Shown here: positions 54,392 through 64,000 of the stretch, piece after piece | Numbering within the stretch: the stretch's first letter is position 1 | Layout of the letters: each line of letters opens with the position of its first letter | From: Lepidodermella squamata | Lineage: Eukaryota; Gastrotricha | Reading direction: 5' to 3' | Assembly (NCBI GenBank): GCA_047495785.1 | Contig: JBLDXI010000007.1 | Span: 2,480,001 to 2,544,000 of the forward strand | DNA: 64,000 nt | The notes under the pieces: model-generated | What the model was told of the DNA's origin: nothing | Databases searched by the model: none | The model's input: the letters and a program-made list of their open reading frames with translations, nothing else | Made by a program: the position numbers and the translations under genes

Positions 54392-56653
54392 TCAAAACCG
54401 TTTGCGGGCTATAAGCTGCAATAATGCGGTCACATTTGAATAAAATAAGACGCCGAATGCTAGAATTGATGTCCGCAGCACAACTCGGTCCTGTGGCAAC
54501 AAAACCATCATACTTAAAACAACGCCCATGAGTGTAAGACCGTTAATAGTTGCAATTCTCGTTGCAGTATATTCTCTTCTTCTCCTCAGTGCTTTAAGCT
54601 CATACGCGAAAATAGCTCCAACTATGAGAATCGCGATGTGAACAAGGGAAAGTAAAGGTCCCCAGAGTGACAGAAACCGAGAACTGCATACCTGTTGCAA
54701 ATTTGCAGTGTAGGAATCGATGATTGGATTATATTGAACTGGGCTACCTCTTGGTACCATCGCCACAGGATCACCGACTAAAAACCCAGCCATAACAGCC
54801 AGATTAAGAACAACGAAAGCTATGCAATATACAATACTACTCATGTTGATCTCCCCCAGTTTAGTTTTCATATGCAGTTGACGCGAGCCAACCGTAGGGG
54901 TTCGGCGACGTGCTGCTATTATTGATCTGGAATGCGTCCGAAACAAAATGAAACGAGAAGTGATACGCGAAAAGAATGATCCGTTGACAACAGAAATGCC
55001 GGTAACGGTTAGAATCACCTGAGATTGGCAAATTGCATCTGACAGGGCGCTATTGAAGGTGGCAACTAAACATAGAGCGGCAGCATCCGACAAGATACCC
55101 CCAAGCAGCGCGAGAATGCATAAGGTAGCATCGACTGGCTTGGGCTTCTTCTTCACCATACGATAAAAGGCAAACATCTTAGAGACGACAGTAATACTAA
55201 TAAAGGCAACTAAAATTCCGAAAACAGCTGTTGGAACGCTATCATAAGTGTAAGATACCTCGGAGAGATCTTTCGGGGCTAAACCGTCTGCAGTGAGCCA
55301 TATTGGTTCTTTCAAGTTTTCGACGTGGTAGCTACTCAACAGGAGAATCGAACTTGCACTGTTACCAGCGAAAGTTACGCGGAATATGATTCGCATGCCT
55401 TCTTTTGGGGTCCATTGAGTGAGGTATAAGGGCTCGTAATCAAGTTCTAGCCTGGGCGTATACTTGATACGCCCTATCCTCAGTCCGACAAAATCGGACG
55501 CAGCTGCACTCTCGTTCACGGCCTTCCAAACCAAATCGGGCTCATTAGCAAAATCCTTCAAAGTTCTGTTCCCAGTTTTTAAAATCTGTTCTCCTCCGTC
55601 CAATGAAAGAACAGCCTGCAGCATCGAGTCGAAACACCTGTGGCGCCGAACGTAATCCGCTGATCTAGAGTTGTTCGTCAAATTATCAAGAAGAATATCA
55701 AATCCTCGTTGGTTATAGCCGAAACTTGTATTGCCGTGATCTTCGATGGCAAAATCGAAAGGGCCACTCCAAAATGTGTGTTGAACTTGTTCGCTTAGGA
55801 TTTGCCTCGTGCAGTTACCAGGGAGCTTCAGATCGCCAGCTGTTGGATCGACGAAGCTCGCAGATACTGCCAGAAAGACGAATAACGGGGGCCTTACCCC
55901 AGCATGCCATGCCAGGCATAAAAATTGTGTGCTCTGCGCCACCGAACCGGTATTAACAGCAATTACTCTGGCGTCACTTCTTCGAATTTCCCACATCATT
56001 CCATCATTCACGGCGTCCGAGCTGATTGCAAAAACCAATCGTTTTCCAAATTCCGGGGCATTCCGAGATAATACATCCTTAGCAAAGTTGTCAGATGATG
56101 CTGCAAATCCCGCGACGCCGTACTGCTGCCATCGAGTTGTCAGCGCTATGAAAGCAATCTGAGGGATAGCCTGAGTGTCCGATGGAATGCGGTTTCTGTA
56201 CAAGTGCGGGTAAACTGTTCGAAGGGCCGTAAATTGAGGGCCACTACAACCTGGCGTAAATTGTATTTGCTTCATGAATCGTGAAATTCCAGTGATGGTG
56301 TTGCAGATCTGGGCTGTTCCCACGATGACCGGGGCAAGAAAGGTTTGTTTCTTCGGGTCCTTTGAAATTGCTACTTCAGCATCGCGTAAGAAATTGACGT
56401 ACGTCCTTGGGGCGAGTGATGCCTGACTGCCTTCGTCTCGAAAGTCAGTCACTAGTTCGTAGTCGGGTAGCAGATCTTTCCTGGAGTTTGCGGTGTTCAC
56501 TGCAACTTGCATCGCAGCTTGACAAACACGGCCATCTCGAGGTTCGTAGCCAGTGTAAGTCGCAGCAGCGTAGATAAGAAGCTTGTAAGGCTTCTCAGCA
56601 GATGTTCCTTCAGCTAGAAATAGCAGCACCGATAGGACATTCTTCATCGTCAT
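54392..56653 (-). CDS. Class C (GABA-B/metabotropic-like) receptor 5, intronless
   Basis: 753 residues from ATG at 56653 (MTMKNVLSVLLFLAEGTSA, a clean signal peptide). An in-frame ATG at 56710 would add 19 residues that spoil the signal and is not preferred. The Venus-flytrap half resembles receptors 3 and 6 (KLLIYAAATYTGYEPRDG, FLAVSASFVDPTAGDLK, CTRQILSEQVQHT) with a private stretch AKDVLSRNAPEFGKRLVFAI. The membrane half is almost identical to receptor 4 (KKPKPVDATLCILALLGGIL, SRFILFRTHSRSI) and has the same LIARKRF end. The sequence past its stop also matches receptor 4, so the 3' half and flank were copied from the receptor 4 region or the reverse. No cytoplasmic tail. It faces only a channel stub. 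Confidence 0.85.
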   Translation of the reverse strand: MTMKNVLSVLLFLAEGTSAEKPYKLLIYAAATYTGYEPRDGRVCQAAMQVAVNTANSRKDLLPDYELVTDFRDEGSQASLAPRTYVNFLRDAEVAISKDPKKQTFLAPVIVGTAQICNTITGISRFMKQIQFTPGCSGPQFTALRTVYPHLYRNRIPSDTQAIPQIAFIALTTRWQQYGVAGFAASSDNFAKDVLSRNAPEFGKRLVFAISSDAVNDGMMWEIRRSDARVIAVNTGSVAQSTQFLCLAWHAGVRPPLFVFLAVSASFVDPTAGDLKLPGNCTRQILSEQVQHTFWSGPFDFAIEDHGNTSFGYNQRGFDILLDNLTNNSRSADYVRRHRCFDSMLQAVLSLDGGEQILKTGNRTLKDFANEPDLVWKAVNESAAASDFVGLRIGRIKYTPRLELDYEPLYLTQWTPKEGMRIIFRVTFAGNSASSILLLSSYHVENLKEPIWLTADGLAPKDLSEVSYTYDSVPTAVFGILVAFISITVVSKMFAFYRMVKKKPKPVDATLCILALLGGILSDAAALCLVATFNSALSDAICQSQVILTVTGISVVNGSFFSRITSRFILFRTHSRSIIAARRRTPTVGSRQLHMKTKLGEINMSSIVYCIAFVVLNLAVMAGFLVGDPVAMVPRGSPVQYNPIIDSYTANLQQVCSSRFLSLWGPLLSLVHIAILIVGAIFAYELKALRRRREYTATRIATINGLTLMGVVLSMMVLLPQDRVVLRTSILAFGVLFYSNVTALLQLIARKRF

Positions 56654-57984
56654 TTTTCTCAAAACGGTCGCCCTAAGAACTATCAAGAAACGAATTATTT
56701 TGAAAACCATCTAGCCTAGGTAAATTCAGATTTGATACTATAGCAAAATCCTCTTTTCTTGGCGTAAGGCAAGTAATGTGGGTATATATTATCATTTCTG
56801 TACGCTCCCATTTAGAAAATGACCCCGTGTGGTTAAGGCCACACAATATGGCTCGCAATGTGGGACAGTGGGGCATTTGGGACATATGGGGGAGCAAGCG
56901 GTCCAACCTCACCGGCGGCGAAGAGGCACTGGTTCTTCTACGCATTGAATGCGGCGTATCTGGGACCGTAAATCAAGCCTACAGGAAGACGTGTCGCCGT
57001 CAACGGAGCCAATGACACAATCCTCGGGTGCGTACCTGCTGGGTAACACTGCGAAGCAAATCCACCCGTGACCGCGGTTTCCTCCATACGCCATTCACCG
57101 GCAATCAAGATATAGCTACTCACAAAAAATATGCTACAAAGCGTGGAGCCATGGTTCGACCATCAATCATGAGAATAGTTGACTCATACGCCTTAAGATG
57201 ATATCTGATACCAAATGCTAAAAGTCGAAAGGCTTACGAAACCCGGCCTACAATGATGAGTAAGTTACGGTTTATTGAGTGAATCGCGTTTCGCCGAGGC
57301 AGGTATCAACCGTGCACCTCGCGCGGAACTCAAGTTTGACGGGCGTGCACCTGTTACAGGACGCTGATTGCGAGGGAGGTGTCGAATAACTGTGAGAAAT
57401 TCAGACAGCGTATTAAATTGAAAAAATCGAATGCTGTTTTGCAGGTTCGGGAAAATGTGAAGGAGGCGACGCCAACGTGTGCGGCGCGTTAAACTACGCG
57501 GGAAGTCTATTTGTTGCTACATCACCACGGGCACGGTCCTTTCGTTTGGGCACGGCAACTTTTACGATCACTTGGTCCGGTTTTTATGCATTTTAGCAAA
57601 AATGGTTCATTGTTCATTTTATACTTTCTAATTGTTCTACGCTAACAGAAGAACAAGATTTGTGCGAGACATCCAAAATAGTAAAGATAGAAGGTTTTCG
57701 GGAAAGAAGGTGTAAAGCGATTTAATTTTTAGGGAAAACGGAAAAAACATGGTTAGATAGATATTCAACGAGGATCAGAAAACTATCCACTCAATCCGAT
57801 CGCCTTGAATGGATCTGACGTTTAGGCAAATAACACATTTTCCGGAAGCAGTCCGGGAAGCTTTTAAAACTTGAATAGAGCGAACAAAGTTAGATTGTGA
57901 AACCTTATCTCCACCTTCACATCGTGAAAATGGACATCGCAACGACAGCATAAAATGCGTTTGAGGATATAAATACGAATGTTG

Positions 57985-58200
57985 GGCTCGACAATATTGA
58001 ATAAGCTTGAGTGTCTAGCCCTTCCTTGTTTGTCCACGGTACGAAAAAGTGCGGTAAAAATCACGCGAATTTCGTGAGGAGATCCGGCTAGAAGCAACCC
58101 GCTTTGAATTAATGGTTCAGGTTTCCAGCACGAGTTTCCTCTCTTGTTCTTCAGTTTTCTATGCTTCTACGAGATCAAATTAAGAAAGTTGTAGCCCACT
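57985..58200. repeat. Upstream block of receptor duplication unit (copy 2 of 3)
   Basis: Same order of landmarks as 52011-52230: GAGTGTC, GAGGAGATCCGGCTAGAAG, CAGGTTTCCAGCACGAGTTTC and GAGATCAAATTAAGAAA. It lies about 1.3 kb upstream of receptor 5. Confidence 0.7.
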
Positions 58201-58379
58201 CAACTGTCAAAAAATCACATGAATCATACTAAGCAATATTATAAACAATATTATAGAACACTGTTTTTAGTTGAATTATTTGATTAATTAATTAATTGAC
58301 ATGTTGTATGGCACCTGTAAATTAGTCTTTTAGGTCACTTCAATTTTTACGGCATGTGGGTCGTCTTTCTCCTGGACAT

Positions 58380-58840
58380 TTCGCCTGTTGGGGCCCGAGC
58401 CCGACTTCGGCACGTACGCGTTCTGGCCGGTCCGTATGCGTCGGGTAACAGTACTTTACCACACCGCGCTCGGGCCGGTCTATAACGTGCCCTCGTGTGA
58501 CGTTCACTGCAAATTTAACGAATTTCATCGAATTCCGCTGCATTGCACACGGGCCGGACGAGGTGTTGGCCCGAGCACAGCGCAGAACAATGGAAACCAG
58601 CGCTATTGTTAGGCGCTCAAGCACGCCTTACTCGGGCCCCCGGGTTTGGGCCGGGACTTGATACAGTTACCGTAAATTCCGAAATACAAGCCCAGGCGGC
58701 ACTCTTTGTCGGCACTTTGATGTTCTTTGTAATGCCGCCTGGGCTTGTATTTGAATATTTACGGTATCGGGTAGGGCGTTGGTTGTCGGATGACCCAAGC
58801 CCAACAGCACGATTCCAGAGGCCCGAGCCCGGCTACCATT
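58380..58840. repeat. GC-rich island
   Basis: Composition jumps to clearly GC-rich, with repeated GGGCCCGAGCC, GGCCGGTC and GGCCCGAGCCCGG words, unlike the AT-rich surroundings. Short open frames exist on both strands, but none carries a recognisable motif. It is probably a repeat element of foreign composition. Confidence 0.5.
58670..58764. mobile_element. Hairpin MITE with TA duplication, 95 bp
   Basis: The ends CCGTAAATTCCGAAATACAA and TTGTATTTGAATATTTACGG are inverted; the inverted repeat continues inward through GCCCAGGCGGCA for about 32 bp. TA flanks both sides (58668-58669 and 58765-58766). Nested in the GC-rich island. Confidence 0.82.
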
Positions 58841-59732
58841 TTCGAGAGGTCGTCGAAAATGTACCCAATAATTAGGTAGGTTGAGTCCCGGGGTCGGCAT
58901 TTGACACCTGAAAATAACCTAGAACGTCATCGTTTAATTCTGCTACAATGGAAATTTGAAATGCCCACTTGATACTTGAAATGCTATATGAGCCTGAGAG
59001 GTATAACGTTATGGAGACTCCACACAAGGAAAATGCTGTTAACGCAGTAGATCTGACACGCTACTGTTGCTATTCGGCCGAGTTACTATTGGTGTGGATT
59101 TACCGCATTCAAGTCGCCATTTTCTCTGTTTCACGGTAAGACCGTATAATAGGAATATATGTATGTATCTATTTGAGCAGCTGACTATTTAGTCAAAAGG
59201 CGCACAATTTTATTGTTTCATTTTACTTGTTCGTACTTGTTCGTGAGAACAAACGGGACTGTCCCGAAGTAACGGCGTAAGTTAACGCACTTCCTGTGGA
59301 TCGGCCGCGCACTCATTACGCACTCGTCCTGCACTGTCCCGTACTAGTATGTCCCGCATGTTTCGTCAATCCTTAGTGTTTCAGGGCTTGGTTTGGTGGA
59401 AAATCTTCTTACGAATTCCTCGTATTGCACGTTTCTCGTTAAAATCGCGAGTCATTCTGACGAATTTTATTCCTGGCAGCTTCAGGATCGAAGATTGCAT
59501 CCTACTGCTGTTTCTTCAATTTTGAGAGGTTTTCGAGTTTGCTTTAACCAGAATCTCAAAAATGTCCTCGCTTCGGTTGTTATTAGGTTGAAATCACTAA
59601 TCACTTGTAATATGGGCAAAACAGCAAAAACCTGATACCAACTCCAGTAGCTCCAGGATCCAAGATTCCGCTATCTGAATGAATGCCTAACAACGAAGTC
59701 GCAAGCGCATAACGGGAAGAATAAAATGACAC

Positions 59733-59738
59733 TTTATT
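59733..59738 (-). terminator. Poly(A) signal of receptor 6
   Basis: TTTATT on the + strand (AATAAA on the - strand), 67 bp past the stop, in a GACACTTTATTTCCTATGG context like that of receptors 4 and 5. Confidence 0.5.
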
Positions 59739-59804
59739 TCCTATGGCCGCGAATATTCAACTAGGGGTTTTCCTGCGTTGTTGTCAAAAAATAGCTCAGG
59801 TTTG

Positions 59805-61656
59805 TTAAAACGCAACGTTCGAGGGCAGAATATATGCTATCAATTGTAATAATGCGGTCGTATTAGAATAAAACAAGACGCCGAACGCTAGAATCGAAGT
59901 CCGCAGCACAACTCGATCGGGTGGCAGTAAAAACATCATACTTACCACAACGCCCATGATTGTAAGACCATTGATAGTTGCAAATTTTGCTGCGGTGTAT
60001 TCTCTAGCGTTCCCCAGTGCTTTTAGCTCATACGCGAAAATAGATCCAATAATGAGAATCGCGATGTGAACAATAGAAAGTAAAGGTGCCCAGGTTGACA
60101 AAAACCTGGAACTGCATACTTGCTGTAAATTCGCTGTGTAGGAATCTATTATAGGATTATATTGAACTGGGCTGATTCTTGCTATCATCGTCACTTGATC
60201 ACCGACTATAAATACAGCCATAACGCCCAGATTAAGAACGATAAAAACGAAGCAATAAACAACACTGCTCATGCGGATCTCCCACAGTTTCGTTTTCACA
60301 TGCAGCCGATGCGACCCGCCCATGCTAGATGTTCGAACACGAGCTGGTTTCGCAGATCTGGAATGTGTCCGAAACCAAATAAAAAGAGAAGCGATTCGCG
60401 AGAAGAATGATCCGTTGACAACAGAAATGCCGGTAACGGTTAGAATCACCAGAGATTGGCAAATTGCATCTGACAGGGCGCTATTGAAGGTGGCAACTAA
60501 ACATAGAGCGGCAGCATCCGACAAGATACCCCCAAGCAGCGCGAGAATGCATAAGGTAGCATCGACTGGCTTGGGCTTCTTCTTCACCATACGATAAAAG
60601 GCAAACATCTTGGAAATGACAGCAATACTAACAAAGGCAACTATAACCCCGAAAACAGAAGGAGGGACGCTATCGAAACTGAAAGAATTATTGGAGAGAT
60701 CTTTCGGGGCTAAACCGTCTGCAGTGAGCCAGACTGGGTCATTGAGCCTTTCAACATTGTAGCTACTCAAGAGTAGAATCGAACTGGTACTGTTACCAGT
60801 GAAAGTAACTCGTAATATAATGCGCATGCCTTCCGATGGGGTCCATTGAGTTAGATACAATGGCTCGTAATCAAGTTCTAGCCTATCAGTATACTTAATG
60901 CGTCCTATCCTCAACCCGACAAAATCGGACGCAGCTGCACTCTCGTTCACTGCCTTCCAAACCAGATCGGGCTCATTGGCGAAATCCTTCAACGTTTTGT
61001 TCCTGGCTATCAGATTTTTCTCTCCTCCATCCAAGGAAAGAACAGCCTGCATCATTGAGTCGAAGCATCTATGGCGACGGACGTAGTCAGCTGATCGAGA
61101 GTTGCTAGTCAAATTGTCCAGAAGTAGGTCAAAACCAAGAGCGTCGTAGCCAAAAGTCGTATTGCCGTGATCTTCGATGGCAAAATTGAAAGGGCCACTC
61201 CAAAATGTGTGTTGAACTTGTTCGCTTAGGATTTGCCTCGTGCAGTTGCCAGGGAGTTTCAGATCACCAGCTGTTGGATCAACGAAGCTCGCAGATACGG
61301 CAAGAAAGACGAATAACGGAGGTCTCACACCGGCATGCCAAGCCAGGCATAAAAACTGCGTGCTCTGCGCCACTGCCCCGGTATTCACAACAATTACTCT
61401 GGCATCACTTCTTCGAATTTCCCACATCATTCCATCATTTACGGCGTCCGAGCTGATTGAAAAACCTAATCGTTTCCCGAATTCACGAACATTGCGAGAT
61501 AAATAATCGTTAGCAAAGTTGTCAGGTCAAAACACGGCCATCTCGAGGTTCATAGCCAGTGTAAGTCGCAGCAGCGTAGATGAGGAGTTTGTGAGGCTTC
61601 TCAGTAGATGTTCCTTCAACTAGAAGCAGCAGGAATAGAACAGCCTTCATCGTCAT
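59805..61656 (-). pseudogene. Class C receptor 6 with a ~400-bp deletion in the ligand domain
   Basis: The gene starts normally at 61656 (signal peptide FLLLLVEGTSTEKP, then LIYAAATYTGYEPRDGRV). At about 61527-61533 it jumps directly to sequence corresponding to about residue 197 of receptor 5 (DNFANDYLSRNV). The junction creates an immediate TGA. About 130 codons, most of lobe 1 including the CSGPQ and YPHLYRNRIPSD motifs, are gone. Downstream the frame is open for 541 residues (61430-59805) covering lobe 2 and all seven helices, ending ILPSNVAF. The clean downstream frame means the deletion is recent. A shortened product starting at an internal Met (61430) lacking a signal peptide is conceivable but unlikely to work as a receptor. 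Confidence 0.85.
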
Positions 61657-62904
61657 TTAGTAGTCGAAAAAGAATTTTTAAGAAGAAGAAAACCTATTCA
61701 ATGTTTTGGATAAAGCTATATTCTTGGCGCGTAGACCACAATTTAGGGGTAACCACAATTAGGATATCGCCAAGCAAGCAATTAGCGAGAATCTTACCAC
61801 ATGAAACATATTTATTTAGATTATATATACATTATAGAAAATTATTTTCCAAGAAGGTGAAGATTCTAAACAAGACAATTTGGTTTGCGGCCAGCTTTTC
61901 CAAGAAAGGTCGCTGATTAACTGCCCTTCAAATACTTCTCAGATGACACCGACAGCAACATTTCAACCGTGTGAAGTGGATAGGGTGTAAGATCGTCCAG
62001 TACGGGACCTCTACTAATCTGGGACAATTAAAGGTTTGTTGAAATGTCTATCGTTTTTGTAAATCGCATTTAGATGAGGCAGGTGTCAATAGCTGCGTGG
62101 TGTTGTACTAGACACTGCAAGTAAACACGGAATATGTCGCGCTGTTAAAAAGGGGCGCAGATTGCGAGGGAGGTGGGTGTCAAATACTTGCGAGAACTTG
62201 AGGCAATGCTTCAATTAAGAACTTGCAGACTGTTTAGTGGATGCGGGCTAATGAGAAGGTTACAACGCCAAAGGCAACGGCAACTACCTTAGGACAAATG
62301 TTAGGTCGTTTGTTGGGTCGCAGCGTGATCGGCCCCTTTACTTTTTGTTACTCCTCTGCCTATCATGATAATGCACAATGCACCATGTTATTTTGGTACC
62401 AAAGAAATCTCGTGAAATTCTGCATCGATCCTATTGGTACTATTCTGGACATTTTTCATGATACAGTTTTAAAGCGAAAAAGGTACACTATATTGTGAAA
62501 CGTCACATCACGAAAATTGACATCGTAACGACAACACAAAGTGAGTGTGCAGATTTCGGCAGTATTATATAAGCGTGAGTGTCCAGTCTCTAATTGTTTA
62601 TCTATGGTGCGATAAAAGTGCGCTAATATTTACGCGCATTTTTTGAGAAGATCCGGCTTGAAGAAAACCCCTTTGAATTAACGTTTCAAGTTTCCAGCGC
62701 GAGATTCCTCTCTTGTTTTTTTCTGTTCTGAATTCTTTATCCTTCTGCGAGATAAAATTAGGAAAATTGTAGATGACTGGTGTGGCTAAAGTACAAGTGT
62801 AAACTGTCAACAAATCCTTAGGACTACTAGCAGTATGGACTCGAAACTAGCGGAAAAATCCTTGGATTATCAACTGAATGAAAAACTCACTTTTTAAGCG
62901 CGCA
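61657..62904. other. 5' flank of receptor 6
   Basis: No gene. It contains the shared modules GATTGCGAGGGAGGT (62160-62174), TTTTTGTTACTCCTCTGCCTATCAT (about 62342-62366) and ATTTCGGCAGTATTATATAAGCG (about 62552-62574), then the third copy of the upstream block at about 62570-62780. Confidence 0.5.
62570..62780. repeat. Upstream block of receptor duplication unit (copy 3 of 3)
   Basis: Landmarks as in 52011-52230 and 57985-58200: GTGAGTGTCCAGTC, GAGAAGATCCGGCTTGAAG, CAAGTTTCCAGCGCGAGATTC and GAGATAAAATTAGGAAA. This copy lacks the LINE insertion and shows the empty site. Confidence 0.7.
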
Positions 62905-63409
62905 CACTTTAACTGCCAAAAATAGACTGCGAGGTCCGATATTTGGGTCTAATTCCTGGGTCTGTCAAAAAGTCTTTTTTTTCTGGTCAACGATGCGTCG
63001 AAGGGCAAAATGCCTGACGGCAAAGTGTAGGCCGTGACCTGGCGGTTCTTTTGACACCGAATTTGGGGCCAAAGACTTCAAGGAACGCACAGAAATCAAA
63101 CTTACAAAAACAGTGAAATTTCGATTGTTGCGCCATAATCTGGGTCTAATAATTAGGTCCAATTCTTGGGTCTGATTTTTGGCTCTAATCCAAAATTTCG
63201 ACGTTATTTCACTGTCATTTTCAATGACCTGCTCAGACCTTGTGGCCCCGAATTCGGTGTCAAAAGAACCGCCAGGTCATGGCCTACACTTTGCCGTTAG
63301 GCATTTTGCCCCTCGACGCATCGTTGACCCGAAAAGAATGACTTTTTGACAGACCCAGGAATTAGACCCAAATATCGGACCTCGCAGTCTATTTTTCGCA
63401 GTTAAAGTG
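62905..63409. mobile_element. Inverted-repeat element, arms about 169 bp
   Basis: The left arm 62905-63073 and the right arm 63241-63409 are near-perfect reverse complements (for example GACTGCGAGGTCCGATATTT and AAATATCGGACCTCGCAGTC), separated by about 167 bp. Landmarks within the arms include CAACGATGCGTCGA and GGCGGTTCTTTTGACACCGAA. No coding content; target duplication not identified. Confidence 0.8.
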
Positions 63410-63655
63410 TTAAATGACCATATTTCGCTCTTATTTCTCGCATTGAAGCCCATAATCTCTGCAAACCTGATGAATATCAATCTATTTTTGATACTGTTCG
63501 ACACCACGCTAATTGACCTCGAAAGCGGCATCAAAATTTCATACTGAGAAAATTTTGCAAAACTCCTATTTTCAATTGTTACAATTGTTACTTTTGTTCA
63601 ATTAATATAATTTCAAAGTCATGGAGTTTCTAATTAGGTTTTACTCCATAAATTT

Positions 63656-64000
63656 TCAAAAAATAGTTCCAGTTTGATCAACCGCAACGTTTGAGGGCAG
63701 AATATGTGGTATCAACTGCAATAAAGCTGTCGTATTCGAATAAAACAAGACGCCGAATGCTAGAATCGAAGTCCGCAACACAACTCGATCCAGTGGTAAC
63801 AGAACCATTAAACTTAACACAACGCCCATGATTGTGAGACTGTTGACAGTTGCAAGTTTCATTGCGGTATATTCCCTACCATTACCCAGTGCTTTAAGCT
63901 CATACGCGAAAATAGATCCAACTATGAGAAGTGCAACGTGAACAACAGCAAGTATGGGCCCCCAGGTTGATAGGAATCTTGAGCTACATACTTGTTGCAA
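63656..64000 (-). CDS. Class C receptor 7, C-terminal part (runs off the window)
   Basis: 114 codons from the window edge to a stop at 63656. They cover ECL2 (QQVCSSRFLSTWGPI), TM5, TM6 (LMVLLPLDRVVLRTSILAFG) and TM7 (VLFYSNTTALLQLIPHI), with a tail LPSNVAVDQTGTIF. It is clearly a further paralog of receptors 3-6. The rest of the gene lies beyond 64000, so intactness cannot be judged. Confidence 0.82.
   Translation of the reverse strand: MQQVCSSRFLSTWGPILAVVHVALLIVGSIFAYELKALGNGREYTAMKLATVNSLTIMGVVLSLMVLLPLDRVVLRTSILAFGVLFYSNTTALLQLIPHILPSNVAVDQTGTIF

Larger units (their letters stand above)
56711..59804. other. Intergenic region between receptors 5 and 6
   Basis: About 3.1 kb with no gene I can support. 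It contains the receptor 5 upstream modules (GATTGCGAGGGAGGT at 57366-57380, the about 57985-58200 block), a GC-rich repeat island (about 58380-58840) with a small MITE, and the 3' flank of receptor 6 including a TTTATT poly(A) signal at 59733-59738. Confidence 0.5.

Noticed and set aside
58340-58900. Several open frames of 74-110 residues on both strands
   Set aside because: Long frames are expected by chance in GC-rich sequence; they overlap a hairpin element and show no motif.

Overview
The window is animal nuclear DNA. Coding genes are split by GT-AG introns, many very short (43-72 bp). There are signal peptides, EGF modules, ankyrin repeats, Cys-loop ion channels and seven-helix receptors, no bacterial operon signals, and abundant short DNA transposons. 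A short interstitial CCCTAA tract (20485-20518) fits a metazoan with TTAGGG telomeres. I cannot name the species.

Layout. 0.98-6.1 kb: three tandem two-exon genes on the + strand for type II membrane glycosyltransferases that look fucosyltransferase-like; the single intron sits at the same codon in all three. 6.1-18 kb: mostly non-coding, packed with terminal-inverted-repeat and foldback elements, several with recognisable target-site duplications; it holds one small, possibly broken membrane-protein gene. 18-19.1 kb: an intronless ankyrin-repeat gene. 19.8-64 kb: a receptor cluster. Pentameric ligand-gated ion channel (pLGIC) genes on the + strand face intronless class C (GABA-B/metabotropic-like) receptor genes on the - strand, tail to tail. 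I count three intact-looking pLGIC genes, one with a frameshift and one cut to a 5' stub. There are five full-length class C receptor genes, one with an internal deletion, one running off the window end, and two decayed fragments. A nine-exon secreted EGF gene (22.1-24.0 kb) and a three-exon zinc-finger gene (44.3-46.3 kb) are interspersed.

The pLGICs and class C receptors are both lineage-expanded and both reduced. The channels have an M3-M4 loop of only about 18 residues and an unusual polar upper pore. The class C receptors stop within about 6-16 residues of the last helix. The class C genes are mosaics: ligand-binding and membrane halves have been exchanged between copies. The most attractive idea is a linked ionotropic plus metabotropic receptor array, perhaps chemosensory, growing by segmental duplication and conversion. 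Shared ligand or co-regulation is inference only.

Functions are inferred by reading motifs; no database search was possible. Intron boundaries were chosen by splice consensus, phase agreement and comparison between paralogs.
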